64,000 nt of DNA from CAYUYV01 sp964522525 (GTDB lineage: Bacteria; Pseudomonadota; Alphaproteobacteria; JAJFIK01), in contig CAZFWG010000010.1 of the NCBI GenBank assembly GCA_964522525.1, positions 1 through 64,000 on the forward strand. Reading direction: 5' to 3'. The translations under genes and the position numbers were made by a program. The first letter of the stretch is position 1; every line of letters begins with the position of its first letter. Shown here in pieces: positions 16,831 to 24,575 of this stretch. The notes below the pieces were generated by a model, which searched no databases, was not told the origin of the DNA, and saw nothing but the letters and a program-made list of their open reading frames with translations.

Positions 16831-17647
16831 CGGGGGCGGCGCCCCGTCATCGCCGAGGGATCCATCCGCGCGGCGCCCGATCGTGGGCGTTCCGTGCGAC
16901 CACAAAATCGTGGGTGACCTGACCTACCAATGTGTCGGCACCAAATATATCGATGCCTTGATCCGTGTATCGAACGTTCAACCGATCCTGATTCCGACCA
17001 CGCCCGATCGCACCGGGATCGCCCTTGTGGACCGGCTCGACGGGCTGTTGCTGCCGGGGTCCCCTTCCAATGTCCACCCGTCCCATTATGACGGCCCGTC
17101 ACCCCGCCCGGGCACGGCGGAGGATCCGGGCCGGGACGCCACCACGCTGCCCTTGATCCGGGCCGCGATCGATCGGGGCGTGCCTTTCTTGGCGATCTGC
17201 AGGGGGTTCCAGGAACTCAACGTGGCCCTCGGCGGCAGTCTCCACGCCTATATCCAGGAAGTGCCCGCGCCGCAAGGCTGGTCCCCCCGGCTTGAGCACG
17301 GCGAGGATCTTCAGGATCCGGTGGAAATCCGCTACGGGCCCAAGCACACCGTTCATCTGACACAAGGCGGCATGCTCCACGGGCTTTTCGGGCAGGACGA
17401 CCTCTCCGTCAATTCCGTCCACAGCCAGGCCATCGACCGGCTGGCCTCCGGCCTTGCCATCGAGGGCCGCGCTTCCGATGGACTGATCGAAGCAGTGCGG
17501 GTCGATGATGCCCCGGCCTTCGCCCTGGGCGTCCAATGGCACCCGGACTACCGCACGGCCGACACACCGAACCACCGTACCCTTTTTGAAGCCTTTGGTG
17601 CCGCCGCCCACGGGCGGATAACCACGCCGAGCCTTCGGGAGATCTGA
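16811..17647 (+). CDS. class I glutamine amidotransferase-like gamma-glutamyl hydrolase (PuuD-type)
   Basis: The 278-residue protein resembles gamma-glutamyl-gamma-aminobutyrate hydrolases (peptidase C26). It has GVPCDHK, LLLPGSPSNVHPSHY, the nucleophile elbow AICRGFQELNVALGG with the catalytic cysteine, and a histidine in GVQWHPDY. The residue after HP is Asp, whereas most relatives have Glu there. The neighbouring glutamine synthetase-like ligase, 2 bp downstream, suggests a glutamylation-deglutamylation pair for a polyamine or another amine. Start is ATG at 16811 (inside lolA) or 16823. Confidence 0.82.
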   Translation: MTDGMTDGGGAPSSPRDPSARRPIVGVPCDHKIVGDLTYQCVGTKYIDALIRVSNVQPILIPTTPDRTGIALVDRLDGLLLPGSPSNVHPSHYDGPSPRPGTAEDPGRDATTLPLIRAAIDRGVPFLAICRGFQELNVALGGSLHAYIQEVPAPQGWSPRLEHGEDLQDPVEIRYGPKHTVHLTQGGMLHGLFGQDDLSVNSVHSQAIDRLASGLAIEGRASDGLIEAVRVDDAPAFALGVQWHPDYRTADTPNHRTLFEAFGAAAHGRITTPSLREI

Positions 17648-17649
17648 AC

Positions 17650-18853
17650 ATGACCCCTCCCCCAAGACGGGCCGATCAATCGATGGACTTCGCCCATTGG
17701 CTCAAATCCCGCGGCGTCACGGAAGTCGAATGCATGATCCCGGACATCGCCGGGATCCCTCGAGGCAAGATCCTGCCCACACAGAAATTCCTNNNNNNNN
17801 NNNNNNNNNNNNNNNNNNNNNNNNNNNNNNNNNNNNNNNNNNNNNNNNNNNNNNNNNNNNNNNNNNNNNNNNNNNNNNNNNNNNNNNNNNNNACCCGTCG
17901 TCGCCCCGGAACTCGAATTCTTCCTCGCCAAGACCAATCCGGATCCGGACTACCCCCTCGAGCCGCCCATCGGGCGCTCGGGACGGGCGGAAGCCGGCCG
18001 CCAATCCTATGGCATCGACGTGGTCAACGAGTTCGATCCCCTGTTCGAGGACATGTATGACTTTTGCGACGCCCAGGGCATCGACATCGACACCCTGACG
18101 CACGAATCCGGCATTGCCCAGGTGGAAATCAATTTCAACCACGGCGAAGCGATGGGCATTGCCGATCAGGTCTTTCTGTTCAAACGCACCGTCCGACAGA
18201 CGGCCCTGAAACACGGCGTGTATGCGACATTCATGGCCAAGCCCTATGAGCACGAACCGGGCAGCGCCATGCATATCCATCAGAACGTGCTCGACCGCGC
18301 GACGGAGCGGAACCTGTTCGCGGATCCCGAGACGGAAAAGGACACGCCGCTGTTCCGCGCCTATATTGCAGGGCTTCAGGCTCATCTGCCGGCGGCCATG
18401 CCGCTTTTCGCCCCTTATGTGAACTCCTATCGCCGGGTGCTGAAATATTTCTCCGCGCCCATCAACACCCATTGGGGCCACGAAAATCGCACGGTGGGGC
18501 TGCGTGTGCCGGATTCAGACGCGGCGGCAAGGCGGGTGGAAAACCGCGTTCCCGGCGCCGACGCCAATTCCTATCTGGCCATCGCCGCGTCCCTGGCTTG
18601 CGGTTATCTCGGCATGATCCAGGACCTCAGTCCGACCGAGCCCGTGCAGGGCAGCGCCTATGAACTTGAATCCTATGCCCTGCCACGCCATCTGCTCCAT
18701 GCAATGGATCTGATGCGCCAGAGTGACGCGCTTCACGACATTCTGGGCCAAGACTTCCTGCGTCTGTTCCTTGATGTAAAAAATGAAGAACACGATGCTT
18801 TTCAACAGGTTATCAGCCCATGGGAGCGGGAGCACCTGTTGTTGAACGTCTAG
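17650..18853 (+). CDS. glutamine synthetase-family gamma-glutamyl-amine ligase, interrupted by a gap
   Basis: The N-terminus (VTEVECMIPDIAGIPRGKILPTQKF) and everything from PVVAPELEFFLAK onward match the glutamine synthetase III-like/PuuA group that joins glutamate to amines such as putrescine. The catalytic region includes ESGIAQVEINFNHG, EPGSAMHIHQNV and the arginine block ENRTVGLRVP. About 80 residues, including the end of the beta-grasp domain, are lost in the 100-N gap, and the two sides are not in one frame only because the gap length is arbitrary. No frameshift need be assumed. It starts 2 bp after the PuuD-like gene. Confidence 0.85.
17793..17892. other. 100-N scaffold gap inside the glutamine synthetase-like gene
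   Basis: Flanks do not repeat each other. By comparison with the family's usual length, roughly 240 bases of coding sequence should lie here, which makes the reading frame appear broken. Confidence 0.95.
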
Positions 18854-19009
18854 ACTTCGCAAGGCCTTTCAAGTTGGCGCCCTGTTTTTGATGGGCAGTC
18901 CGGCAGCGGAATCTCACCAACGATGAGTTGCGCAAGAGATCCGCGGGAAGCGATCCCACAATCGTGAAACGAGCATTATTAAAAAATCTATTCAGCCCTT
19001 GTTGGTAAC

Positions 19010-19194
19010 TTGAATCAGCTCCCGCCCTCTCTAAATCTAGGAGGCAAGCGGATGGAACTGTTGGGGTCCGGATTGCCCCCCTCCCCGGATCCCTTCTATT
19101 CCGCAGGCGCGTCTGCCCCCCTCTTTGGCGCGCCTTCCCCTGCGCCTTGGCGCAGAGCGCCCGGCTCGCTCCCCCTGCGGCCGGGCGTTTTTTT
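19010..19194 (+). ncRNA. candidate small RNA transcript with its own promoter and terminator
   Basis: The 421-bp space between the ligase and the next gene contains a possible promoter (TTGAAT at 19010, 16-bp spacer, TAAATC at 19032) and, about 150 bp on, a strong intrinsic terminator. Within it GGTCCGG and CCGGATCC can pair. It also holds a perfect AGGAGG at 19039 placed 7 bp before an ATG at 19052, but the resulting proline/glycine-rich frame runs through the terminator and resembles no protein I know. It could be an sRNA or simply the 3' UTR of the upstream operon. The part at 18854-19009 shows nothing else. Confidence 0.4.
19158..19194 (+). terminator. Rho-independent terminator
   Basis: A perfect 8-bp stem (CGCCCGGC at 19158-19165, GCCGGGCG at 19180-19187) with a 14-nt loop is followed by seven T (19188-19194). 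It ends either the ligase operon's long 3' UTR or a small RNA starting near 19044. Confidence 0.85.
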
Positions 19195-19239
19195 GGGGCC
19201 ATGGTCATGAATCAAAAGGGGCATTCCAGGCCATTTCCG

Positions 19240-19268
19240 GTGACAGCGCGGCGTCCGGCCTCTATTAA
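19240..19268 (+). promoter_or_regulatory. sigma-70-like promoter implying a leaderless message
   Basis: GTGACA (19240-19245), a 17-bp spacer and TATTAA (19263-19268) give a good vegetative promoter. The expected start, six to seven bases on, coincides with the A of the ATG at 19275. No Shine-Dalgarno sequence exists between them, which fits leaderless translation. Confidence 0.55.
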
Positions 19269-19274
19269 TCCCTT

Positions 19275-19901
19275 ATGACCAATGCGGCCTTTTCCGATGA
19301 GCCCGAGATCCAACCTCTTGAGGCAGAAGAACTCGAGGACTTGATCAGCGAGGCCCCCCGCCTTGGCCTGATCCGTCCCTTTATCGAGAGCGTGCGCCGC
19401 ACGGCCTGGTTCGCCGACCTGGGCACAGCGCCGCGCCCGACCGTGCGCAACCACGCGCGGGATTATCTCGACGGGTTGGGGTTCCCCGACGCCGCCCTCG
19501 CGCCGATCACCACATGGGACGACGCGGCGGATGCGGCCGCGTGCCTTGACTGGGAAAGCCCGGCCTGGGAAGCGGAAGAACAGATCCGGGCCGCCTTGAC
19601 CGTGGACGCGACCGAGGCCCTGGGCGAGGACATCCTGGAAATCGCCATGACCCATGTCGCGGCCGAAGCCTCGGCGCCCGTGCGCGCGGCCATCGGCCAG
19701 GCCGCCGCCCTGTGGGACATGCGGGATGAGGCCGTGGCCAATGCGGCGGCGGGAACGGCCATCCAGGCCTGTCATCTTGCCGCCTTGACTCTTTTGACCG
19801 GTCAGGCCGATGACGGCCACCCTTTCGCCGCCAAGTTCGCGCTTTTTGAAGCGGGCCGTTGGCCGATCGGTATTGTCGGACTGAGTTTCAATCTCTTCTG
19901 A
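19275..19901 (+). CDS. conserved-looking acidic protein of unknown function
   Basis: I do not recognise this 208-residue protein. It is rich in alanine and acidic residues, has no signal peptide, and looks mostly helical. Segments such as ALWDMRDEAVANAAAGTAIQACHLAAL may form a helical repeat bundle, and it ends in the hydrophobic IGIVGLSFNLF. Typical third-position GC bias and the promoter directly before its ATG support it as a real gene. The exonuclease III gene follows after 18 bp, so the two may be co-transcribed. Confidence 0.65.
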   Translation: MTNAAFSDEPEIQPLEAEELEDLISEAPRLGLIRPFIESVRRTAWFADLGTAPRPTVRNHARDYLDGLGFPDAALAPITTWDDAADAAACLDWESPAWEAEEQIRAALTVDATEALGEDILEIAMTHVAAEASAPVRAAIGQAAALWDMRDEAVANAAAGTAIQACHLAALTLLTGQADDGHPFAAKFALFEAGRWPIGIVGLSFNLF

Positions 19902-19919
19902 GTTCAACGGGTTCCTTCC

Positions 19920-20720
19920 ATGACCGCCATCAAACTCGCCACCTGGAACATCAATTCCGTACGTTTGCGCATCGATCTCGTGACGCGGTTTCTGCGCACC
20001 CATGATCCGGACGTGCTCTGCCTCCAGGAAACAAAAGTGCCGGATCCCAAATTCCCTCTGAAAATCTTTCAGGATCTGGGCTATGAGCACATCGCCCTCA
20101 ACGGCCAGAAGGGCTATCACGGCGTCGCCACGATCTCCCGTCTGCCCTTCGAGGAAACCAACCGCCGATCCTTTTGCGGCAAGAAAGACGCCCGTCATGT
20201 CTCGGTCGTCGTGGGCGACGACATCACCATTCATAATTTCTATGTGCCTTCGGGCGGCGATGTTCCCGACCGGGAAGCCAATGAGAAATTCGACCACAAA
20301 CTGTCATTCCTGACGGAAATGGCGGACTGGTTCGACGGTGCGGAAGAGACGGAAAAGCTCGTTCTGGTCGGTGACCTGAATGTGGCGCCCACGGAAAACG
20401 ACGTGTGGAGCCACAAGCAGATGCTGGGCGTCGTCAGCCACACGCCGATCGAGGTCGATCATCTGAGCCGTGTCCAGGAAGCCGGCGGGTTTCGCGACAT
20501 CACCCGGGACCAGAAGCCGGAGCCCGAAAAGATCTATACATGGTGGAGCTACCGGGCGCGGGACTGGGCCGCGTCCAATCGGGGCCGCCGGCTCGATCAC
20601 ATCTGGGTCACGCCGGGCCTCGAACAGCGGGCGGGCCCGGTCGAAATCCTGCGCGACGCGCGGGGCTGGGAACGGCCTTCGGACCATGTCCCCGTACTGA
20701 TGGATCTCAAGGCTGCCTAA
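19920..20720 (+). CDS. xthA: exonuclease III-type AP endonuclease
   Basis: The 266-residue enzyme has all motifs of the ExoIII/APE family: KLATWNINSVR, the metal-binding glutamate in CLQETKVP, the tyrosine in NFYVPSGGD, the aspartate pair in VGDLNVAPTENDVW, and the C-terminal RRLDHIWVTPGL and SDHVPVLMDL with the catalytic histidine. It cleaves DNA at abasic sites and removes 3' blocking groups. Length is normal. It lies 18 bp downstream of the hypothetical gene and converges with the thioesterase gene 10 bp away. Confidence 0.94.
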   Translation: MTAIKLATWNINSVRLRIDLVTRFLRTHDPDVLCLQETKVPDPKFPLKIFQDLGYEHIALNGQKGYHGVATISRLPFEETNRRSFCGKKDARHVSVVVGDDITIHNFYVPSGGDVPDREANEKFDHKLSFLTEMADWFDGAEETEKLVLVGDLNVAPTENDVWSHKQMLGVVSHTPIEVDHLSRVQEAGGFRDITRDQKPEPEKIYTWWSYRARDWAASNRGRRLDHIWVTPGLEQRAGPVEILRDARGWERPSDHVPVLMDLKAA

Positions 20721-20730
20721 GGCAGAAGGA

Positions 20731-21189
20731 CTATCCCTGCCGCTTGTGTTTGCGGATGCCGAGGGTCGCGGATGCGGTCGCAACCAGGGCGCCTTCGGCA
20801 TCCCAGAGGCGGGCCTCGGTGAACCCGACACTGCCGCCCCGCCGGATCACCATGCCCTGGGCCACCAATCGGCCAGGCCGGACCGGCGCCAGAAAATTGG
20901 TCTTCAGCTCAAAGGTCGGCGTGATTTCCCCCCATTCGAGGGTCAGACCCATGGCGATGGAAATGGCATCGTCCAGCATGGCCGCGACCATTCCGCCCTG
21001 GATCGCGCCCCATTTGTTGCACAGGCTGTCGGTCGCGTGGAACGCCATATGGGCCGTGCCCAATTCCTGATCGATGGCCAGGAGTTCGAGGCCCAGAAAG
21101 CTGCTGGCCGGGCTCGGCTTTTGCAGGATGGCCTGGACATTCGGCGGATAGCGATCGGCCTGCAGGGGATCAATGATTTCTTCAGCCAT
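20731..21189 (-). CDS. PaaI-like hotdog-fold thioesterase
   Basis: The 152-residue protein matches the PaaI/YbgC-like acyl-CoA thioesterase fold, with the central-helix motif NKWGAIQGGMVAAMLDDAISIA carrying the catalytic-region glycine-glycine and aspartate, then ELKTNFLAPVRPGRL. The N-terminal 30 residues are an extra helix. Cytosolic, probably a tetramer; substrate unknown. It is the last gene of a minus-strand series after the cNMP-binding protein (38 bp between them), so it may share that transcript. Confidence 0.82.
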   Translation of the reverse strand: MAEEIIDPLQADRYPPNVQAILQKPSPASSFLGLELLAIDQELGTAHMAFHATDSLCNKWGAIQGGMVAAMLDDAISIAMGLTLEWGEITPTFELKTNFLAPVRPGRLVAQGMVIRRGGSVGFTEARLWDAEGALVATASATLGIRKHKRQG

Positions 21190-21227
21190 CCTTGTTCCGT
21201 CTTCCTCCTATTGCAATGCGACCGGAC

Positions 21228-21686
21228 TCACGAGCCGGCGAGTTGCTCGCGGCTGTCCCTCAGAAGGGCGTTCGTGTGCTCCAGACGCTCCGCCAGTACC
21301 CGCATGATCTCGACCGCCATGTCCGGAAATTCCGTCACCATGCGGAAAAAGAGGTCCTTCGCGATTTTCAAGGTCACGAGACGCGACCGTGCGATAACGG
21401 AAGCGGTGCGCGGCACGTCACATAGAATGGCGATCTCCCCGATGAAATCGTTCCGGCCCACATGGGCCACATTGATCGGGCCGGACGGCGCATCCACCAG
21501 CACATCGGCTTCCCCTTCGATCACCAGATAGGCCGCGTCGCCCTCGTCCCCCTGCCGGAACAGGGCGTCGCCCGGTTCATAGGTCATCCGCTCACTGGTG
21601 AAGGCCAGCAATTTGATCTGGGCCGGATCCACATTCGCCAGAAGCGGGATGCGACGCAAAAGATCGACTTCATCTTTCAGGCCCAT
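21228..21686 (-). CDS. stand-alone cyclic nucleotide-binding domain protein
   Basis: The 152-residue protein is a single CRP-like cNMP-binding beta roll with no helix-turn-helix. The phosphate-binding cassette is intact: DFIGEIAILCDVPRTASVIA, with the glutamate and arginine that hold cAMP or cGMP. A C-terminal helix (MAVEIMRVLAERLEHTNALL) could mediate dimerisation or partner contact. It starts at 21686, 17 bp before the end of the exporter-like gene, so the two are translationally coupled and the transporter is the likely partner. The next in-frame ATG upstream (21719) would lie further inside the transporter gene. Confidence 0.85.
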   Translation of the reverse strand: MGLKDEVDLLRRIPLLANVDPAQIKLLAFTSERMTYEPGDALFRQGDEGDAAYLVIEGEADVLVDAPSGPINVAHVGRNDFIGEIAILCDVPRTASVIARSRLVTLKIAKDLFFRMVTEFPDMAVEIMRVLAERLEHTNALLRDSREQLAGS

Positions 21687-24438
21687 TATTTTTCTCCTTC
21701 CGTCTTGTCTTCCGTGCAACCGATCGATCGACCATGGACTCGAGTACGCCCTCGGACGCGGTCAGTGTTTCGTAAGACCCCTGCTCCACGATCCGCCCGC
21801 CCTCAATGACCACCACATGGTCGAACTGCGCGCTCATTTCCGGCCGGGCCAGGGTCCAGACGACACCACGCGTCTCCGACGCCGTCAGCACACGGTCAAG
21901 GATCCGATTCTGCGCCGGCGCATCGAGCGTCGCTAACGCCATGTCGACAACCAGATAGTCCGGCCTCTTGATCAGGGCACGGGCGAAAGCCACTTTCTGC
22001 CGCTGGGCCGCCGTCAGCCGGCGCCCGCCCGCGCCCACCTCATGGTCGAGACCGAGACACAGCACCACTTGGGTGAGATCGAGCTCGTCAAGAACCTCAG
22101 ACACGACCCGGCGCACGGTCTTGCGTGCCCCTGCCTGCCCATAGGAAATCCGGCCCAGGAGGAGATTGTCGAGAACACTCGCCGTCGCGCTGGGACGGTC
22201 CGGATCGAAAAACTCGACCGCGTCCCGCAAGTCCAAGGGCAATTCCTTCGCAAACAGTTCCCGTGCGGCCAGAACCTTGTCTTCGATCCGGCGCGTTATG
22301 AGGCCCAGACGATGACGGGTTTCGATGTAGGGGAACGCGAGCGCCTTGAGGCGCTGGCGTTCTTCCGCCGTCGTCGCGCCGAGACCCATGCGGCTCAGCC
22401 GATTGGTCAGCGCCTGGAAGTCGGGCAGATTGCGTGAGGAGATGAAACTGAACTGATCGAAGAATTCATGGTCCGCAGGCAGATCGGTAAAGATCTCGAC
22501 CATGGTGCCGGCGATCTCCAGGCCCATTTCAACCAGATCGTCCGCCAACTCCACGCGCGCCAAAATCTCCCGCATATAGGGATGCGCGGCGATGTGGCCC
22601 GGTGCGAAAGCGGGCCCGCGCGGTGTCCCGAACAGGATGTTCTCGCCCAATGTGGCATTGCGATTGAATCGTCCCGGCTCGAACAGTTCGATCATCCGGC
22701 CCTTTGTTTCCGCCTCGAGACGGGCGGCGATCCGCTTGCGGGCTTCGAGAAGCCGTTGATCGACACCGGGCACGCGGGCGGAATCGGCAATGCCGCGCAA
22801 GCCGAACTCATAGAGATCCTCCGTCAGATCGACGGTCTCGGCAATCTCGAGAATACGCTCGTCCAGATCCTCGGGACCCTTTGCACCGGCGGACGCGTAG
22901 TCGATCCAGTCCGTGTGCAATGAAAAGGGTGCATTGGCCGCGGCCGCGGCCTCCCGGCGTTCCCGTTCCCACTGCCGCCGGATGTCTTCGTCCGACGGCA
23001 CCTCGTCGATGACGGGTTCATGGCGCAGGGACAGGATCACGTTTTCCCGCACACTCATGGGAAACAGGAAGGCCTCGGACGCCACATAGGCAAGGCGGCG
23101 ACCCACGACGTGGTCGGGCAGATCATTGAGATCCCTTGACCCGATCGTGATTTCACCATCGGTCGGCGCGGACGTGCGGGCGAGCAGCGAGCCCAGAAAC
23201 TCCTTGCCCCCGCCCAAGGGGCCGACGACTCCGACGCGCTGACCCGGATGGACGGAAAAACTGATGCTCTCCAGATAGCGAGCGCCGCTCTCGTCGATCA
23301 AATCGACATTCTGGAAGCGGATGGCACCATCGATCGACGGGACATCCGCTTCAGGCGGCGCCTGACGCTCCGCAGGCAGAAGACCATCCGGATTGAAGTG
23401 ATCGACGACCTGTTCATATTTGATCTGCACGTCGTGGCGTTGGTGATCCCAATTGATCAGCTCCTTGATCGGCGCGGGCAGGTCCTTGTAGGCGGCGATG
23501 ACGGCCACCAGCTGACCGATATCCATTTGTCCACGGATGACGAGAATGCCGCCCACCAGGTAGAACAGGAACGGCGTGACCTGGGACAGGAAATTGTTCA
23601 AGAACTTGACGAAGAATTTGCGCCGGAACAGATCCGCGCGAATCCGGAAGATGGTCCCGAGCCGGGCAGTGATGTCCGCGCGGGTATAGTTCGTACCGTC
23701 ATGGGTCCGGATTTCGTGAATGCCGTCGACGATCTCACCGACCCGACCCGCCAGGTCCCGCGCTGCGAGCTGACGCTGGCGCCCCAGGACCAGGATGGGT
23801 TGGCGCAGTTTGGGGATCAAGAAAGCCTGGATCAGGACAATCCCCAAGGCGAGGAGCCCGAGGGAGACGCTCTGGACCATGATGAAAATCAGTGCCGTGA
23901 AGGCGAGGCCGGTCTGGTACAGCGGCAGGACGAAGGCATCCCCGATGAAGCCGCCCAGCGGCTCCACTTCGTCCTTGACCATGGTCGCGATCTCGGAGGT
24001 CTTGACGCGGCGAAAATGCTGGGGCGGAAAGCGCAGGATCCGGTCGACGAGTTCATAGCGCAACCGGCGGAGGAGACGCTCGCCCAGGAGCCCCTTGAAG
24101 GTGTTGATCACGAATTTGAACAGGCCGTTGATCAGGACCAACCCCAGAAAGACCAGGGCGAGGGCAATCAACATGCCCGTGCGGTCGAGCACGAGACCAT
24201 CGAACAGGACAACCGCGCCATCCGTGAACGGTAGCGTGATGCGCCCGAACACCGCGGGCGGATCGCCGTTCCCGAAACCTTCGCCGGCAATCGGGCCGTT
24301 GACGATCATGCGCGGCAGATTGAGGGACGCGAAATAGATCGGCAGGGCGCCAAGCACGAGCAGCAGAATGACAACTTGCGCGCGCCGGCTGTGACGCCAG
24401 ATATAGCGGTAAAGGCTCGGCTCCATGCCGTCGGCCAT
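21670..24438 (-). CDS. 922-residue ABC-exporter-like protein with degenerate ATPase and triplicated helical unit
   Basis: Residues 1-340 form an ABC exporter membrane domain with about six helices (QVVILLLVLGALPIYF; GMLIALALVFLGLVLI; FLFYLVGGILVI). The nucleotide domain starts near 372 but is abnormal: Walker A is GPLGGGKE (Ser/Thr lost), the Q-loop is VASE, the signature is LTAAQ, Walker B is LVVDMA (catalytic Glu replaced by Met), and the H-loop histidine is absent (TLARPE). Between Walker A and the signature are about 390 residues instead of about 100, containing three similar units near 461-555, 595-650 and 751-803 (SVRENVIL, TLGENILFG, SVLDNLLLG, each ending in a VDL/VEL/LDL..GL helix). 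The ATG at 24438 has AGGA upstream. Divergent from the glycosyltransferase operon. Confidence 0.85.
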   Translation of the reverse strand: MADGMEPSLYRYIWRHSRRAQVVILLLVLGALPIYFASLNLPRMIVNGPIAGEGFGNGDPPAVFGRITLPFTDGAVVLFDGLVLDRTGMLIALALVFLGLVLINGLFKFVINTFKGLLGERLLRRLRYELVDRILRFPPQHFRRVKTSEIATMVKDEVEPLGGFIGDAFVLPLYQTGLAFTALIFIMVQSVSLGLLALGIVLIQAFLIPKLRQPILVLGRQRQLAARDLAGRVGEIVDGIHEIRTHDGTNYTRADITARLGTIFRIRADLFRRKFFVKFLNNFLSQVTPFLFYLVGGILVIRGQMDIGQLVAVIAAYKDLPAPIKELINWDHQRHDVQIKYEQVVDHFNPDGLLPAERQAPPEADVPSIDGAIRFQNVDLIDESGARYLESISFSVHPGQRVGVVGPLGGGKEFLGSLLARTSAPTDGEITIGSRDLNDLPDHVVGRRLAYVASEAFLFPMSVRENVILSLRHEPVIDEVPSDEDIRRQWERERREAAAAANAPFSLHTDWIDYASAGAKGPEDLDERILEIAETVDLTEDLYEFGLRGIADSARVPGVDQRLLEARKRIAARLEAETKGRMIELFEPGRFNRNATLGENILFGTPRGPAFAPGHIAAHPYMREILARVELADDLVEMGLEIAGTMVEIFTDLPADHEFFDQFSFISSRNLPDFQALTNRLSRMGLGATTAEERQRLKALAFPYIETRHRLGLITRRIEDKVLAARELFAKELPLDLRDAVEFFDPDRPSATASVLDNLLLGRISYGQAGARKTVRRVVSEVLDELDLTQVVLCLGLDHEVGAGGRRLTAAQRQKVAFARALIKRPDYLVVDMALATLDAPAQNRILDRVLTASETRGVVWTLARPEMSAQFDHVVVIEGGRIVEQGSYETLTASEGVLESMVDRSVARKTRRKEKNNGPER

Positions 24439-24575
24439 GGCGTTTGTCCTTCGCGAATCCCGTGCCCATCCAGTAGGAATGACAAAGCCAAGATAAGGCG
24501 GATCGACGGGGATCGCTAGGCGACGGGCACGTGGGAACCCGTTCCGTGATGAGCATGGATGTTAAAGGTGTGGGC

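Noticed and set aside
17650..18060. Apparent frameshift in the glutamine synthetase-like gene
   Set aside because: The frame changes only across a 100-N gap of arbitrary length. Both sides match the same family in order, so no mutation need be assumed.
19052..19210. Small protein behind a perfect AGGAGG site
   Set aside because: The frame is Pro/Gly-rich, passes through a strong terminator and resembles no protein, so I list it only within the candidate sRNA.
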